From Cepaea nemoralis (lineage: Eukaryota; Mollusca; Gastropoda; Stylommatophora; Helicidae), in contig JACEFZ010014538.1 in the NCBI GenBank assembly GCA_014155875.1, forward strand, positions 34,472 through 98,471: a stretch of DNA of 64,000 nucleotides. The letters are read 5' to 3'. Under the pieces are notes generated by a model, which worked only from the letters and a program-made list of their open reading frames with translations, had not been told where the DNA came from and searched no databases. Within the stretch, counting starts at the first letter, position 1. Each line of letters opens with the position of its first letter. Shown piece after piece: positions 21,509 to 32,503 of the stretch. Both the position numbers and the translations under genes were made by a program.

Positions 21509-22817
21509 TGTTCAGCGTCTCAATTACTTGCGCTGCATTTGAGTGCTCTGTTTCTCTCATCCTACATTGAAGGCTGAAATGCCCCTTCCTTCCACATTTG
21601 AAATAAGTGATCTCCTTCCTTGCGTTACTTGTTGGCTCACTGGCTGGCTGCACGTCACACTCCGCTGCCTTGTGTCTCCAGCTCCCACAATTCCAACATC
21701 CGGCATAATTTGGACGTCTCTGGAAGTTCCCTCTTCTATATGGGTACCGTCCTACTCTACCAACATTGTTTCCTCGGAAACCATTATCTTGAAGTTCTTG
21801 CTGCTCACCTTTCTGTGCTGAATCCACACTTTTCGCCCTTGGTCTGATGACTGGATTCTGGTCCTGTTTAGTGTACGCTGTACAGACTATTTCCTCACTC
21901 ATTAATTTCCCAATAGATACGTTAGGATGTGCAGTCATGTAGTTTTGCCCTAACTGAGACATTGTGTCTATGTCCTTTGGCTTACGTTCCTCAAAGAAAG
22001 CTACTAAATTGGTATTACATGAAGCTAATACTTTGTCTCTTAACACTAAATCTACTAATTTATTAAAATCTTTCCCTACTTCTGCGAGCTCCATCCATTT
22101 GTTAAATGTATTCTTTACAGTGTTAACAAAATCTGTGAAATCTTGATTTGTCTCTGGCACTAACTGTCTAAACTTTGTTCTATATCCATGTTCAGTTAGT
22201 TGGAACTTTGTCAGCAAACGTTGACGTAAGATAGTGTAGTTGTTCCTTTCTTCTACAGGTAAATTGAACATTGTATCTAGAGCCTTACCCGTAAGAAACT
22301 CGCCAAGTCGCATCGCATACTCTTTCTCTGGAATACCTAACGCTTTGGCTGATGCTTCGAACCTGGCCAAATAATTTTCAAGTTGATCCCGGTCTGTAAA
22401 ATATGGCAGTTTTAATCTCTGTGACGACTGCGACGGTCTTCTGCTTTCCTCACTTTGACCTTTCGAAGATAGTTCTAGTTTTCTTAACTCGATTTCAGTT
22501 TGCATCTGACACTTGATCTTCTCTTTCTCAATTTCCATTTCAGCTAACTTTACTTCCTGTAGACGTTTGTTTTCCATTTCATCTAGTTTTACTTGTGTCT
22601 CTTCCTGTAGACGTTTAGCTTCAGCTACCTTTTCTTCCTGTAGGCGTTTTGCCTCGCGTTCATTATGCCTCTCCTCTCTTTCAATCTGTTTTTGTTCTTT
22701 TGCTTCTGCATACTCCTGTAACTCTTTACCTTTCAGGCCTATTCGTTCACCTGCTTCAATATATTCTATTAAAGTAGGCATCTTGTACTTGTGGACACGT
22801 TGCTGTGAATCAGCCAA
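21462..22817 (-). CDS. Gag-like protein of a gypsy-type element
   Basis: 451 residues, start chosen at the first Met. Residues about 30-115 are a Lys/Glu-rich coiled coil (KRLQEEK repeats). Residues about 130-300 form a capsid-like helical domain (LPYFTDRDQLENYLARFEA, LTGKALDTMFNLP, DFTDFVNTVKNTFNKW). Two zinc knuckles follow: a complete CWNCGSWRHKAAEC near residue 377, and a second, FKCGRKGHFSLQC, in which the first Cys is replaced by Tyr. Gag would package element RNA into particles. The frame is intact, yet the second knuckle is damaged. The SCAN-like capsid with KLPYF start is common in gypsy-type elements of invertebrates (family knowledge). Whether it is expressed cannot be told. Confidence 0.85.
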   Translation of the reverse strand: MADSQQRVHKYKMPTLIEYIEAGERIGLKGKELQEYAEAKEQKQIEREERHNEREAKRLQEEKVAEAKRLQEETQVKLDEMENKRLQEVKLAEMEIEKEKIKCQMQTEIELRKLELSSKGQSEESRRPSQSSQRLKLPYFTDRDQLENYLARFEASAKALGIPEKEYAMRLGEFLTGKALDTMFNLPVEERNNYTILRQRLLTKFQLTEHGYRTKFRQLVPETNQDFTDFVNTVKNTFNKWMELAEVGKDFNKLVDLVLRDKVLASCNTNLVAFFEERKPKDIDTMSQLGQNYMTAHPNVSIGKLMSEEIVCTAYTKQDQNPVIRPRAKSVDSAQKGEQQELQDNGFRGNNVGRVGRYPYRRGNFQRRPNYAGCWNCGSWRHKAAECDVQPASEPTSNARKEITYFKCGRKGHFSLQCRMRETEHSNAAQVIETLNNEDCSGCKPLFEKDR

Positions 22818-23778
22818 CTATAAATGTACAGACTCTGTTGTTAGTCTTTGTGTCACTTCCCTAATTACACCTGCACTCCCTGTGTACGTAAATTCGTAGT
22901 GCTAAAATATCACTCTGTACTCACCCAATCACTCTATAAGCACTAGGTAGTGAGGGAAAATATCCTCCCTCGCATATATCTATAACAAATAGTTGTATAA
23001 CATTTCTGGAAATATTGTTAAACATACATATAAATACATATACAAACAAATGGATGATAACACTAAGTGTTTTCTATAAACGCTAGACTCACAAGCCAAG
23101 TACACGGAGACGGTGATCACAAAGAAATAAACTACAGTAACAACCACAAGCTTGTGTAGGGACACCCACAGTGCGCGTAATATATAAATATAGACTGACA
23201 ACGACCACTAGACAGCAGAAAAGGACAAAAGATCACAATAATAACATATATCCGACCACAACCAATATCATATGTAATATAACGAAAAGAAAGAAGAGGG
23301 AAAAAAATATATCTTCAAAATATACACAGCTGTGACGTCAGACAACACGTCTATAGATATTAGTTAGGACTCCAATGCCACTGCACGACACGTTAACTCA
23401 TTAACGTTTTCCTTACAAAAAATATCTTAAGCACCAGAAAATATCCACGTTTTGCAAAGCCTATCCTGATGTAGAGATCGCAAACAGTGCCTATCAACAA
23501 CTACATGTAAAACATAAACATATATATATAAGTCCACAAACGATAACGACAGTTAAGACCATGAGAGCAACAGAATGTCCAACTGGTTGGCCGATAAATC
23601 TGTACTTATAATCCGTCGCCAACAATTCTTATTTTGATCGTGTTAATAGTTATTCGCAATCCGCTGGAAATGTCTACGACACTAGATTTCAAAATGACTG
23701 ATTGATTTGTTGAGTGGTTCCTGAATTCACGTGGTGATCACAAGTTCCAACTGTCGACAAAAGTTGAAGATGATAGTC
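22818..23778 (-). other. Gag upstream leader, with a primer-binding-site-like motif
   Basis: No coding frame. On the minus strand near 23635-23620 the text reads TTGTTGGCGACGG. TTGGCGAC is a common start of the primer-binding site just inside the 5' LTR of gypsy-type elements. No LTR adjoins it now, because the LINE tail starts at about 23779. This hints that the original 5' LTR lay here and that the present 5' boundary was acquired later. Confidence 0.45.
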
Positions 23779-23779
23779 T

Positions 23780-24524
23780 TCTTCTTCTTCTTTCGTTCGC
23801 TTGAAATATGTCTATATCTGCAATGTCGCCTCTTGCATGAATTGAACTGTTTTTTTTTTTTTTTCAGTTCACACAGTGGTCCATAGAGTTTATCTTCCAC
23901 TGTCGTCTCTCTAGGCCAGAAGGTTTGCCTAGATATGGTATATTTTGGGCAGTCTTGGAGTATGTGCTCTGCTGTCTGCGACGCCAATCCACATGTGCAC
24001 ATGGCTGTTTCACCAATCTTGAATTTTGTATACATGTGGTTGCGTTATCTATTGTGTCCTGTTCTAAGGCGCAGAATAATGACTTGTTCTGGTCTGTCCA
24101 TAACGTGGTAGTCATCTTGAGCAGGTTTTGGTGGCTTTCTGACTGATTTGATTATTCTTTTCTTTTGGTGGTATGTAACGGGCACATCAGGCTGTTCTTC
24201 TTTGGCTCCTTCCTTAGCCAATTGATCAGCTCTGTCGTTTCCGGGTACTCCACAGTGGGATGGTATCCACTGTATGGTGACTTTATGCTGACTGCTAAGT
24301 TCAGAAAGTAGTGTCCTTAGTACTGGCAATTTCCCAGAGAGGAGCGCCTCGAGTACTGATTTTGCATCTGTTAGTAGCACCACAGGTTGTGTACCATTGC
24401 TGTTATTTAGTAATTTCTCTGTTGCTATCTTGATTGCCTCAATTTCGGCATCATAGTTATGGCAGTACTTTCCTGTCGGTACTCTGGCTGTGTCCCTAGT
24501 ATTATTTGGGTATTCTATGTGCAC
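23780..24524 (-). pseudogene. LINE RNase H domain and Cys-rich tail
   Basis: The domain begins just past the TAG at 24591 (RVYTDGSAQN, first catalytic Asp), then DAEIEAIKIATE, LLTDAKSVLEAL and IQWIPSHCGVPGNDRADQLA. It then meets a TAA where Leu is expected in RTGHNR-L, and continues to MCTCGLASQTAEHILQDCP, a zinc-type motif shared with the relic at 1-2305. The 3' part is A-rich (Lys runs) before the GAA tail. Confidence 0.82.
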
Positions 24525-24590
24525 TCCCGCTCCTCCATTTCGAACAGCATTTTGTGCTGACCCATCTGTGTAGACTCGGATCCAGAGATC

Positions 24591-26984
24591 CTATGGGTAT
24601 TCTTCATCAAGGAAGCTGAGAGTGGCTGTTCTGCGCTGCACACTGTTCTGTTCTTCCTTGTCAAATATTCCTCTCACTTTTGTCTGGATTTGTAACGATA
24701 GTCTATGCTCATCTTTCCATGGAGTTCGCTCTGGAATAGTTGTTAGAGGGATACCAACTGTGGGCAGATCAGTGGTTTCTCTGCAGAGTCGTTTGGCCTG
24801 GTGGATAAAACTACTTCTTTTCAACCGCCCCATAGCTAGGTTTTCAAATCTGTTCTTCATAGGGTGGCCTGGCAAGCTGAGGAACTTTTCTGCTTGTATT
24901 AGCGTTTTCGTATCTCTGCGCTCACTCAGTGCCTGTGTCCTCCCCATCTTCTCCATTTCCACTATAGGGGTTGATCTCATCCCTCCTGTGGTGACTCTAA
25001 GTGCTTGATTTTGCACCTTGTCCAGCTCTTGTAGTGTGGCTTTTGATGCTGAACACCACGCAGTTGACCCATATTCCAGGTGTGGTCGTATGCTCTGTTG
25101 GTAAACTTTGCTAAGTATTTTCGTACTGGCTCCCCATGTGGTTCCACTTAGCTTTCTCAGGATGGCTATTTTCCTTCTGGCTTTTGCTACTGCTTTGTTG
25201 ATGTGCTTTCTCCATGTCAGCTTGCCATCAAATGTTACTCCAAGGTATGTTGGTTCTTTATCTTCTCTTAGGGGTGTTCCATTTATCTGGATGATCCCTG
25301 CCTTTTGTTTTGGAGAGAGGGTAAATAGGGTGGTGCTGCACTTGTCAGTGTTTATGCTGACACACCATCTATTTGCCCATGCAGCAAATGTATCTACAGC
25401 TCTTTGTGGCAATCTGGTGGCCACTGATGCATATTCATTTGTGCTCCACAGAACCAGGTCATCGGCGTACATTGCTGCTTTAATTCCATGCGGTAGGTGA
25501 GCAACAAGATCATTGATGAAGATTAGAAAAAGTGTCGGGGACAAGACTCCGCCCTGGGGGACACCGTGATGCAGTAGTACTTTCTTGCTCTTGAGTCCGT
25601 CTATCTGTACTCGGGCTCTTCTGTTGTGCAAGTATGCTTTCACCCATTTGTACATTCTTCCATTGACTTTGCAGTTTCTCAGTTTCTTCATCAGACCTTC
25701 TTTCCAGACTTTGTCAAAGGCTTTCTTCAGGTCTATCCATGCCGCAAGCACCAGCTTCTTCTCTTGGAATGCATCCTCAATTTCTTGAGAGAGGTAGGTT
25801 GTCTGATCTTCCGTAGAGTAGCACTGCCTAAAGCCAGCCTGCTGTGGCACAAGGATGTTTTTACTTTCAATGTACCACTGCAGTCTGTGATTGATGATGC
25901 GCTCCAGTGTTTTGCAGAGACAGCTGGTGAGGCTAATTGGTCTGTAGCTAGAGGCAATGGAACCATCTTTCCCTGATTTTAGGAGGGGTATCATGATTGC
26001 TTCTCTCCAGGCTTGTGGAACACTGCCTAAGGTCCAGCTGTTATTGAAGATCTGCAACAGCTTTGTTTTGGCCTCTGTTCCTAGGTTCCTGATCATTTCA
26101 TTGGAGATACCATCAGCTCCTGGTGACTTTCTCATTTTCAGTTTTGATATGGCTAGCTCCAGTTCGCTGATTGTGATGGGTGCCTCCAGGACCTCATGTA
26201 CTATTTCCTTCTGTCCTGTATGTTGTCGTTTCTCTCGAATCTCTTGTTGTTTCTCTGGACTAATTTTGATATTGCTATCTTGTGCGAACGAGTCCGCAAA
26301 ATGGTCAGTTGCTTGCTTTCTTGTTAAGATTTTTCCATCTTTATGTAGCGCAATTTTTGAGTTTCTCCCTGTGCCCTCGTCATTAAGCTGTTTTATTAGC
26401 TTCCACAATTTCCTTGTGTCTCTTTCAAAGTTCAGAGACTCCGTTTTCTCCTGCCAGCTTTTCCGTCTAGCCTGCAGCTTGGCCCTTTGAAATTTGGCTT
26501 TTGCATGCTGGAATTTATTGTGGTGCTCTTGGCTGGGTGTGGCCTCTGCTTGCTTTCTACACACTTCAACATCATTATGCAACTGTTCCAGTTCACTACT
26601 CCAGTAGGGTTTATATTGTTTACGGGCTCCTCTTGGTACTGTTTCTCGCGCTGCCTGTAGTATGCATTTCCCAAACTCTTCAACTACTTTATTTATGTCT
26701 TTCTCAGTGTTCAGGTTTCTAACCAATATGCTGGTGCGATGCTTGTACATTGCCCAGTCTGCTTTCTTGTAGTTCCACCTCGAGAGGGTGCTGCTTTCAC
26801 TTACAAGCTCATTTTCTACGGTTAGAAAGACTGGCCGATGGTCACTGCCACCAAGTTGTTTCCCAACAATTCGTGTAATGTTCCACTCCAGGTCTGGTGA
26901 ATGAAAAGCCAGGTCAAGTGTAGTTGTAGAGTGCCATGATCTCGAATAGAAAGTATGTGGGTCGGACGGCTTGTTAATCAACAT
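24591..26984 (-). pseudogene. LINE reverse transcriptase frame
   Basis: 797 codons. The first 60 residues complete the endonuclease (SDHRPVF near residue 47). The RT follows with SPGADGISNEM near 287, SSYRPISLTSC near 340, WIDLKKAFDKVW near 415, HHGVPQGGVLSPTLF near 475 and the catalytic YADD near 506. A thumb with YLGVTFDGKLTW and LEYGSTAWC follows. All catalytic residues are present. It ends in a TAG immediately before the RNase H domain, which continues in the same frame. Confidence 0.88.
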
Positions 26985-27017
26985 GAATTTATTCTCATCC
27001 TGCCAGTCTTCCAGTCT

Positions 27018-27650
27018 CTATCCTCTCTGGTCCATGTGATCATAGCCCCAGCTCTGCGAGTGGTTGTTGAAATCGCCACACACAATCATTTGTTCTTTTA
27101 GTGGTAGTGTGTCCAGTGCCTGTGGGCGGTCACTTGGACAGTAGTAATTGATCAGATGTAGATCTGTATTACCTGTCTTAAGTTTAAGTGTCTGATACTC
27201 AGCCCCTTCCATGTAGACTTTGATTTGGGAAGCCATGATGTTATTTCTTACAAGGGTCAGTATCCCACCTTTTCGCCTGTCCTTTCGGTCGGATCGGTAA
27301 CACTGGTAGCCTCTGATTTTGAAGGCTATATTTTCATTGAGGTGAGTTTCTTGCAAGCAACATATGCTTACTTTTTCTTGGTCCAAGATTTTTTCTAATT
27401 CTATTTTATTGTTGCTGACTCCCTCCGCATTCCAGTGCATTATTTTAAGTCTTCGTTTGGTAAGGCCAGTCATCCTATTCTCATGTCCCCTGGCTCCACA
27501 GGACATCTGAGAAGGACCTCCAGTAGTTGGGGTTGGACCCTTTCGAGACATAGGGCCCGGCACTGCACCTGCCTGGGGGTCCAAAGCAGGGCGAGCACCA
27601 TAACGATTAGCAGTAGTCGACATATTCCATTTTGCGTGATTGCGTGGCAT
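27018..27650 (-). pseudogene. LINE apurinic-like endonuclease domain
   Basis: 210 codons from the chosen Met to a TAG. After a Pro/Gly-rich leader of about 65 residues comes RLKIMHWNAEGVSNNK, CLQETHL, GILTLVRNN and VCGDFNNHSQSWG, the standard order of LINE endonuclease motifs, including the catalytic Glu of QET and the Asp/Asn of GDFN. The remaining endonuclease motifs (TTLDLAF, GGSDHRPVF) lie past the stop in the same frame. Confidence 0.85.
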
Positions 27651-27850
27651 CCTGATTTCTGTGGTGCGCCTCTTGGCTGGTTGCCTCCGACTTCAGCACC
27701 TTTCTTTGCTAGAGCAGACTGTGGTCTCACTCGAGTGTAGAAGTGTACACGCGCACACACCTGTCTGCGCATGCATGTACGTGTATACACATCTAGAGCA
27801 TACTGGTTATTTTCCGGCGCCAGAGATTCGCCGTCGCCCCTTCTCCTGTT

Positions 27851-28254
27851 AGTTTAAACACGTCCGCCGCGTGAAGGCCAGGAGTTGGACTTTTGCTGCA
27901 TAGGTTATGTATTCACGAGCCATTGAGGTATTTAAGCAATGTTGGGCGCTCACCCCAACACCGCGCCTCGGCTACATACAGCAACATTTGGAACCCAACC
28001 CAGTGCAATGAAGTCGACCCTCTCTTTAGTGTTAGAACTTTAACATTGACAAAACCTTCCATAAATCAGTTAACATTAACAGAATCTTACAAACAAGTTA
28101 ATGTTGTGTAGTGTCATAATCTGTAATCTTGACTTCAGAGCTGTTTAATAACCCGTTTTAGTGTACGAGGAGGTTACCTAATCATAACAGGATGTATGTG
28201 CTGAAATTCCACAAGATTTGAGGGCCGGGGAAAGCTGGCTCACGGACAGGATTA
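27851..28254. other. No recognised feature (interior of composite element)
   Basis: No motif. Contains short direct repeats around AACATTGACAAAACCTTCC and AACATTAACAGAATCTTAC near 28040-28090. Confidence 0.45.
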
Positions 28255-28490
28255 TGTCCAGAGACACTGAAATACTCTGGCCATATTAAAGGTTACAGTG
28301 GCTTGGAAAGGACAGCGATGGAAGGCAGGTGGAAGAGGCAAGAGATTGACCAGCTCAAAGATGGACACAGGATATTGCAGACACCTTTGGTATGAGTGTT
28401 TACGAGGCAGGGGAAATGGCAAGCGATTGATAGGCTTTTTGATGCACCGTGATGAGATGTTCGGCACAGCTGCTACATAAGAGACAGCAG
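28255..28490 (+). mobile_element. LINE 3' end fragment
   Basis: Frames on the plus strand give HIKGYSGLERTAMEGRWKRQ and then RWTQDIADTFGMSVYEAGEMA in a shifted frame. This is the same C-terminal text as the LINE at 56467-56770 (LERTIMEG, WVQDVADDL, AGHLA). It is decayed and frameshifted. Confidence 0.6.
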
Positions 28491-28597
28491 GATCTACATG
28501 CAACCATATTATCCTGTGGTTCACAGTAGTCTTGCAAGAATTAACATCCTTTTTCTGCCACCATCATCTCCCACAGTTAGACACCCTCAAATAACCA

Positions 28598-28905
28598 AAA
28601 AAAAAAAAAAAAAGAAGTAAGGGATGCTTTTACCTGCCTTAAGGCGTTCTGGATATATGGTGCTAAACCCACATTTTTATCATAAGTATTTCGAAATTTC
28701 TCTCTATCACAAGCCAGACGTCCCGTCTTTTATTCTTATCTGAGAAGGCTACACTTCCAATATCACTAGCCAAGAGATCAGGGGGACATGTGATTTTGTC
28801 AGAAACCAATGGTTCATGTACAAAGTCCCCATCCAATGCTGGAATTGAACATAGGTTAATTTAACCTAAGAAGCACACCATTATGTCTCAGCCATGCCCC
28901 CTGCA
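28598..28905 (-). mobile_element. Possible tRNA-headed SINE
   Basis: The minus strand has GCATGGCTGAGACATAATGG (A-box-like) and GTTCAATTCC (B-box-like) at about 28835-28905. An A run of about 16 at 28599-28614 lies on the plus strand, so it is not this element's tail. Confidence is therefore limited. Confidence 0.4.
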
Positions 28906-30196
28906 CACTAAACTTTTTATCCATTTACATTACAAGCAGTCTGGATTTCTGCAATTAAATCAATGCATATGACATAAAAATACACAAAACGTACATGCCA
29001 ACTCAAATGTCAAAAAATAAACATCAAAAACTGTCATCTACTGCCTACAATACCTTGCAGTGTAGAACTCAACAATATGTATATATAATTGAAATAATGA
29101 ACCACTCAGCAATACACCCACTAGATTACTATTCATATCTCCGTCACTGGAATATGAAATTCAATATATCAATGCCACAATCAGAATGAACACTATTAGG
29201 TATGTGCATTACTAAATTATCTTGACTGTGCCATGACCAGCCAATACTGGCAACAAACTCACATTTGGATACATTCTCTAAGATATTTCTACTAAGTATG
29301 ACACTGGCTCCATATCGAATCTTAATTTTCTTCTACTTTTCCCCACCTTCCACTACACACTTGTGCAGAATGCCCCTCAACTGAGTATCCTTGAACAGCC
29401 TACCATATAAGCTGAACTATATAGGTTGACTGTTGTCAGCATTCACCCCATTACATATTGCCAGACTCTGCCCACCAAATATCATGGGTGGTGTGATAAT
29501 TTCCTAGCCGTTTCAGATTAAGAGGAAAAACAGGAGACCCTGTGAACAAGTTAATAACCTCATGCTGTTGGAAATTGCAAAGAATAGACTGCAAGGCCAC
29601 AACCCTGGCAAAATCGTTACCATGGATGGAATCTAGTGGCAGTAAACCTTATTCAAACATGTACTGAAGTCGGAAACACTGATCTCTGATCTATTTTAGA
29701 TCGGCTATATCGGCAAGAAAAACTCTTCCCACCGAGGCTGAAACCTGTACCACTGCCATTCTTTAAGTACCTAGGCTGACGTTGACAATCATAACTTTCC
29801 AATTTTCTTTGTCATCTAATATATACAAGCCACAAATAATATGTTGAACATTTTGTTGCCTGGCATATTTCGCCGCGTTGTGAGATGCAAAATTATTGCG
29901 ATGGATAGAATCCCCATCTAGAGGAAGTAAACCTTACTCAAACATGTACTGAAATCAGACACACCAACCTCTGAAATGCTAACTAGGTGTGATGCAATAA
30001 TCCTCTCGAAAAGTGGAATGAGTTGGAAGAACTACTTTGTTAAAATTAGTGAGAATTAAACCACCACTGTCTGCTCTAGATGAGGTGCATGAAGAGAAAG
30101 TAGTTAACTGTCACACAGCTGATTTTATCGGAGTATCAAAAGAACAATGAAACAATTATTTATGTTTCACACTGTTTATTACCTTTCATTCACAGA
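28906..30196. other. Unclassified interior with internal direct repeat and repeat-E scrap
   Basis: About 80 bp near 29620-29690 (GTAAACCTTATTCAAACATG plus TACTGAAGTCGG) recurs near 29895-29970 (GTAAACCTTACTCAAACATG plus TACTGAAATCAG). Between them, 29828-29880 carries TGCCTGGCATATTTCGCC, the core of repeat E. Part of this may be the 3' untranslated region of the TFAM copy: AATAAA on the minus strand lies about 15 bases past its stop. Confidence 0.5.
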
Positions 30197-31018
30197 TCAA
30201 TGCTCACTATCTTCTTCATGTGCTGAAAACCCTACTTTATTTTTCTTCACTGGCTTACCTTGTTTTTTGCTATTTAATTGCGCTAAAAACGATTTCCGAA
30301 CTACATCAAATCTACCTTGAGCTACCATATCTTTTTCCCATTTGACAATTTCTTCTTTATAATGTTGTGTGTCTTCTCTGGCTTTCTGCTTGTATTCTTC
30401 TTTCTCAGTATCATTCATTTTCTACCATTCATCAATAAGTTCTTTAAAAACAACTGAACCAGGTTGCCCTGAATGCTCTGGAAACTTTTCAGAAACAAAA
30501 TAGCTAAAGGAACCTAATGGCTTTTTAGGCATGCCCAATTGCTTTCGGAGAGATTTTAGCCTTCTAGCTGCCTTCTTTTCCTTCTTCGACGCCTCTTCTT
30601 CAATTTGTTCTGGTGTCACGTTATCCATATATACCTTCAAGTCCTCCTTATATCTATCAAAATGTTCTCTACGTTCCAAGGTTAAACGAGATTTCTCCTC
30701 TGGATCAAGTTCTTGCCACATCACTGAAGCCTGCCTGACAAGGTCTTGCCTCTTTATATCTGGGTTATTTTTCTTGATGTCTTCCGTCACCTTCTGCAGA
30801 AAAGTCACAAACACATTTGCTGGCATTTTTGGTTTTGAAGGGACATTTTTGGAAACCTACACAGTCTCCTTGATACTTGTGTCAAATATTGCACCCGTCC
30901 ATACTGGTCTACTCTGTCTGGTGATTCCAGGCTGATGAGCTAGTGATAACTTCAAACCCCTGATACCCGAGATTAATTTCAGCAGTCTACAACTTCGTCC
31001 TACCATTGTCGTCGCCAT
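30197..31018 (-). pseudogene. TFAM: Intronless TFAM-like (mitochondrial HMG-box) retrocopy with two stops
   Basis: A 274-codon frame with no frameshift. Residues 1-50 are Arg/Lys-rich and lack acidic residues early on (MATTMVGRSCRLLKLISGIR), as in a mitochondrial import signal. HMG box 1 spans about 60-130 (PKMPANVFVTFLQKV, RQASVMWQELDPEEK) and box 2 about 165-235 (MPKKPLGSFSYFVSEKF, ELIDEW, YKQKAREDTQHYKEEI), with a basic linker between and a short tail (KKNKVGFSAHEEDSEH). Two boxes plus presequence is the layout of TFAM, which coats and starts transcription of mitochondrial DNA; human TFAM is 246 residues. Codons 54 (30859-30857) and 199 (30424-30422) are TAG. No introns are present, unlike animal TFAM genes in general, so it is a processed copy. 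No poly(A) tract or TSD was found. Two separate frames starting at 30826 and 30418 are broken pieces of it. Confidence 0.85.
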
Positions 31019-32503
31019 GACCTCGCGCCTCGAAGATGATAGTGATATCCAAACTGTTCTGTCTCGACACAGTCCGTAACGTTATTGTACTTTCTCTGGA
31101 CGTGGTGACACCACAGTAATAATCCAAAGTGTTCTTTCGATATGTTGTTACTTTCGTTGCGGAGATGGCGCTTTGCTGTATCATAAATGTTATGGATTGC
31201 CGTTACCCGACAAGACTCACCAAAAGAAAAAGAGAATGGCAGCCAATGTTCAGCGCTTTAAACTTGGATATATTGATCCTTATTGGCAAAGAAATACGAC
31301 CATGGTTGCGATGATGATACGTTAAAACTGTTTGCTCATAACATAATGATGATGACAATAGTAGAACAGTTCAACAAAGACGAAACATTAAATCTGGCTT
31401 TCTTTCAAAACAACCTTGTTTTGTTCATTCACAATGAGTCATCTTGACCACACTAGGCCGTAGAAATTTTCCTGAGTACCTTTCCTCCTTCCACCCCCAA
31501 CTCACAATGTCACCTCAATTTCTCTTTATCACTCTCAGTGAAAAAATTACTCCGTACAAACAGTTTCCACACAACCTTGAAAGCCCCACCCGGCTGCTCT
31601 ATTAACTCCGTGGAAAATCACACTTTCCACTGCTGCCCTAGCACGGCTGTGGTAGGGGTTAACGTAACTCTCCCCCGTACCTGGACGCTGGTGTCTCCAC
31701 CCGTCCTATTAACTGCGTCGAAAAATCTTGACCAGTCAACTTGTGACAACACAGTGCGTTCCCTCGCACACACACACAAAATTCTCACCACGCACAGGAT
31801 GTTGTGACGAAATTGCTCGCTGTCTTCAATCTTTGGTTCAATCCTGTCCTGTCAAACACACACACACTAGGACTGACCGCACTTGTTGCAAACACCGTTT
31901 TGTCCCCGCGACATTTACCTGTGCTGTCCGCTAGCACTTCTGTCTCTTGACCTATAAACACCTGCGCCTGGCCTCTCAACCCGACATTCCGTGCTGTTTG
32001 TGACTAGACACCCCTGTCACTGCAATCGACTCTCCCGGTTGATTTGTGCTGCGTTAATTCTCCTGGCGCCCTGCCTCGTCTGTTTACGTGTGCTGACCGT
32101 CGTTAATTTACCTGTAGTGTGACCTTCTCGCGAACTGTCTGTTATCTTTAGTATTACTGCCTGGTATCTCGTGAACTCTGTCCTTGACACACACGCACAA
32201 AAGAGTTGCTGTTAATCTCTTGACGCAGTACTGTCTAAATTGATGGAACGAAGTCACCCGATAATAACTCCTCTCTCAGCGAAGAGCCCACAGATATCTC
32301 AGAATGACACCAATGTCTATAATGCCATGGGTTTCTCAATATATCCCCGTCGTTCTTGCCAGGACAGACCCCAGATGTCTCAACATTGCACGGTGTTCCT
32401 TAACCGAATGTAGCTGTCAGTACCGTCAGAAACTCTTTACCAAGCGACGAGTTCCCATATGATCAATATATCCCCGTCGTCCTTGACCGGAGGAGACCTC
32501 AGA
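31019..32503. other. Unclassified interior next to 5' LTR
   Basis: No coding motif. A 45-bp direct repeat (CAATATATCCCCGTCGT plus CTTG and CAGATGTC) occurs at about 32337-32380 and 32463-32507; the second copy runs into the first bases of the LTR. The sequence immediately inside the 5' LTR (TCTGAGGTCTCC on the sense strand) does not start with TGG, so no standard tRNA primer-binding site is present there. CA-rich runs occur near 31770 and 31857. Confidence 0.55.

Larger units (their letters stand above)
23779..27850 (-). mobile_element. Nested I-like LINE, endonuclease-RT-RNase H
   Basis: A nearly full ORF2 on the minus strand, interrupted by three in-frame stops but with no frameshift from 27650 to the 3' end. 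The stops are at 27020-27018 (TAG), 24593-24591 (TAG) and 24047-24045 (TAA). The tail is (GAA)n, seen as CTTCTTCTTCTT at 23779-23790. No ORF1 is recognisable upstream, so the copy is 5'-truncated or ORF1 is lost; the left-hand limit 27850 is approximate. No TSD identified. It interrupts the LTR element and so is younger than that interior. Confidence 0.85.

Noticed and set aside
25108..26490. Plus-strand frames of 116-177 codons over the nested LINE
   Set aside because: Antisense shadows of the intact minus-strand RT frame.
30197..31018. Functional TFAM rescued by A-to-I editing of the TAG codons to Trp
   Set aside because: Trp would not fit the aligned basic position after ELIDEW, and no evidence of editing can be drawn from DNA.
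31785..31979. Small frames beside the TFAM copy as possible leader peptides
   Set aside because: No motif, conserved start or repeat elsewhere supports them.
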